From Candidatus Gastranaerophilales bacterium (GTDB taxonomy: Bacteria; Cyanobacteriota; Vampirovibrionia; Gastranaerophilales; Gastranaerophilaceae), in assembly GCA_944324205.1 (NCBI GenBank), contig CALUVK010000084.1, positions 1 through 6,721 of the forward strand: a stretch of 6,721 nucleotides of DNA, in the 5' to 3' direction. The notes under the pieces were generated by a model. It worked only from the letters and a program-made list of their open reading frames with translations. It ran no database searches and had not been told where the DNA came from. A program made the translations under genes and the position numbers. This document shows positions 6,196 to 6,721 of this stretch, in pieces. Numbering within the stretch: the stretch's first letter is position 1; each line of letters begins with the position of its first letter.

Positions 6196-6235
6196 GCTTA
6201 AGTTCGTATTTTTATAATATTAAGCTGAAAATTTT
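6196..6235 (+). terminator. Weak candidate terminator after the murA operon
   Basis: GCTTAA (6196-6201) pairs with TTAAGC (6220-6225) across an 18-nt AT-rich loop, followed after GAAAA by TTTTTCT. The stem is short for an intrinsic terminator. Its place between the stop at 6184 and the next promoter is sensible. Confidence 0.35.
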
Positions 6236-6251
6236 TCTCTATTTTACTATA

Positions 6252-6279
6252 TTGAACGTATTTATGATAGTGTTATAAT
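6252..6279 (+). promoter_or_regulatory. Extended -10 sigma70-type promoter of panC
   Basis: TTGAAC (6252-6257) and a perfect TATAAT (6274-6279) are 16 nt apart, and TG at 6271-6272 makes TGTTATAAT, an extended -10. Transcription would start near 6286, giving a leader of about 38 nt. This is the best promoter match in the window and separates panC from the murA operon. Confidence 0.72.
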
Positions 6280-6293
6280 TGAGTAAGGAAAAG

Positions 6294-6310
6294 AGCTTTT
6301 AATAAAAGCT
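6294..6310 (+). promoter_or_regulatory. Leader hairpin AGCTTTT-aat-AAAAGCT in the panC 5' UTR
   Basis: A perfect 7-bp stem with a 3-nt loop lies 3 nt before the GAGG ribosome site (6314-6317), inside the predicted leader. It has no T-run after it, so it is not an attenuator by itself. It may stabilise the 5' end or tune ribosome access. It is too simple to be a known riboswitch. Confidence 0.4.
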
Positions 6311-6323
6311 AGTGAGGAATATA

Positions 6324-6721
6324 ATGCTGGTTCATAAAATAGAAGAAGTTAAGAATATCGTTAAAACTTGGAAAGATGTTAAAATTGGACTTGTACCAAC
6401 AATGGGAGCTCTGCATGACGGACATTTAAGCTTAATAAAAAAAGCTAAAGAAACTTGTGATAAGGTTATTGTATCCGTTTTTGTAAATCCTATTCAATTT
6501 GGTCCTGCAGAAGATTATGATAAATATCCGAGAACATTGAACAAAGATTATGAATTATGTACAAAAGAAGGTGTTGATTTGGTATTTGCTCCCACGCCTG
6601 CTGAAATGTACGGAGAAGGGCAAAAGCTTTCCAACGACACTTTAACTTATGTATGTCCTCCGTTTTTTTATGTAAATAAACTCTGCGGTAAAACCAGAAC
6701 CGGACATTTTGACGGAGTTTG
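6324..6721 (+). CDS. panC: Pantothenate synthetase, N-terminal 132 residues (cut by window edge)
   Basis: PanC joins (R)-pantoate and beta-alanine with ATP, through a pantoyl-adenylate, to make pantothenate for coenzyme A; it is cytoplasmic. The N-terminal half is clear: LVPTMGALHDGHLSL (23-37) with the HxGH nucleotide-binding motif H31/H34, VSVFVNPIQFGP (50-61) with the pantoate-binding Gln58, YDKYPRTL (65-72) and LCGKTRTGHFDGV (120-132). The last block usually reads LCGxxRPGHFxGV, so Pro is replaced by Thr at residue 126. The C-terminal half, with the KMSKS-like loop, lies beyond the window. GAGG is 6 nt before the ATG. It has its own strong promoter and leader hairpin; whether panB follows cannot be seen. 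Confidence 0.95.
   Translation, partial: MLVHKIEEVKNIVKTWKDVKIGLVPTMGALHDGHLSLIKKAKETCDKVIVSVFVNPIQFGPAEDYDKYPRTLNKDYELCTKEGVDLVFAPTPAEMYGEGQKLSNDTLTYVCPPFFYVNKLCGKTRTGHFDGV

Noticed and set aside
6185..6323. Riboswitch or small RNA before panC
   Set aside because: Only a weak terminator-like dyad, a promoter and one simple hairpin are visible. There is no multi-helix conserved aptamer pattern.
1..6721. tRNA, rRNA, CRISPR repeats, insertion-sequence ends or phage attachment sites
   Set aside because: No cloverleaf, spaced direct repeats, transposase motifs or terminal inverted repeats with target duplications were seen on either strand.

Overview
This is an AT-rich bacterial window carrying six protein-coding genes, two of them cut by the window edges. 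No RNA gene, insertion sequence, CRISPR array or phage gene was seen. The standard genetic code fits and five of the six genes have a visible Shine-Dalgarno sequence. My best guess for the source is a gut-type Vampirovibrionia/Melainabacteria (Gastranaerophilales-like) genome. That guess rests on overall gene flavour, AT-rich intergenic DNA and the 'SFGK' N-terminus of the GH77 protein. It is an impression, not a demonstration, and another AT-rich lineage is possible.

Layout, left to right. Positions 1-1454 (minus strand) hold most of a short-form GT35 alpha-glucan phosphorylase homologue (glgP type), whose C-terminus lies outside the window. Positions 1455-1672 are its promoter region, with a -10/-35 pair and a perfect 14-bp palindrome at the predicted transcription start. 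They also hold the 3' region of the next gene. Positions 1673-2512 (minus) encode an agmatinase-type ureohydrolase (speB). An 80-bp divergent promoter region separates it from a plus-strand, highly diverged GH77 4-alpha-glucanotransferase (malQ type, 2593-4419). After a 108-bp gap with two small dyads comes murA (TTG start, 4528-5868). It overlaps by 17 bp a 110-residue protein of unknown function built from two 'RWYDxDP' repeats (5852-6184). A weak terminator, a strong extended -10 promoter and a leader hairpin precede panC (from 6324), which runs off the right edge.

How the genes may work together. GlgP-like and MalQ-like proteins are the classical pair for breaking down and rearranging glycogen or maltodextrin, so the left half looks like a carbohydrate-storage neighbourhood with an agmatine/polyamine gene between them. 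They are on opposite strands and not in one operon. The right half is housekeeping: peptidoglycan precursor synthesis (MurA) coupled to an unknown small protein, then pantothenate/CoA synthesis (PanC).

The most interesting points are the serine in place of the PLP-binding lysine in the GlgP homologue and the strongly diverged MalQ that keeps its catalytic triad but lacks a Shine-Dalgarno sequence. Next come the small duplicated protein coupled to murA, and the perfect palindrome at the glgP start. I do not see a clear-cut new multi-gene system.
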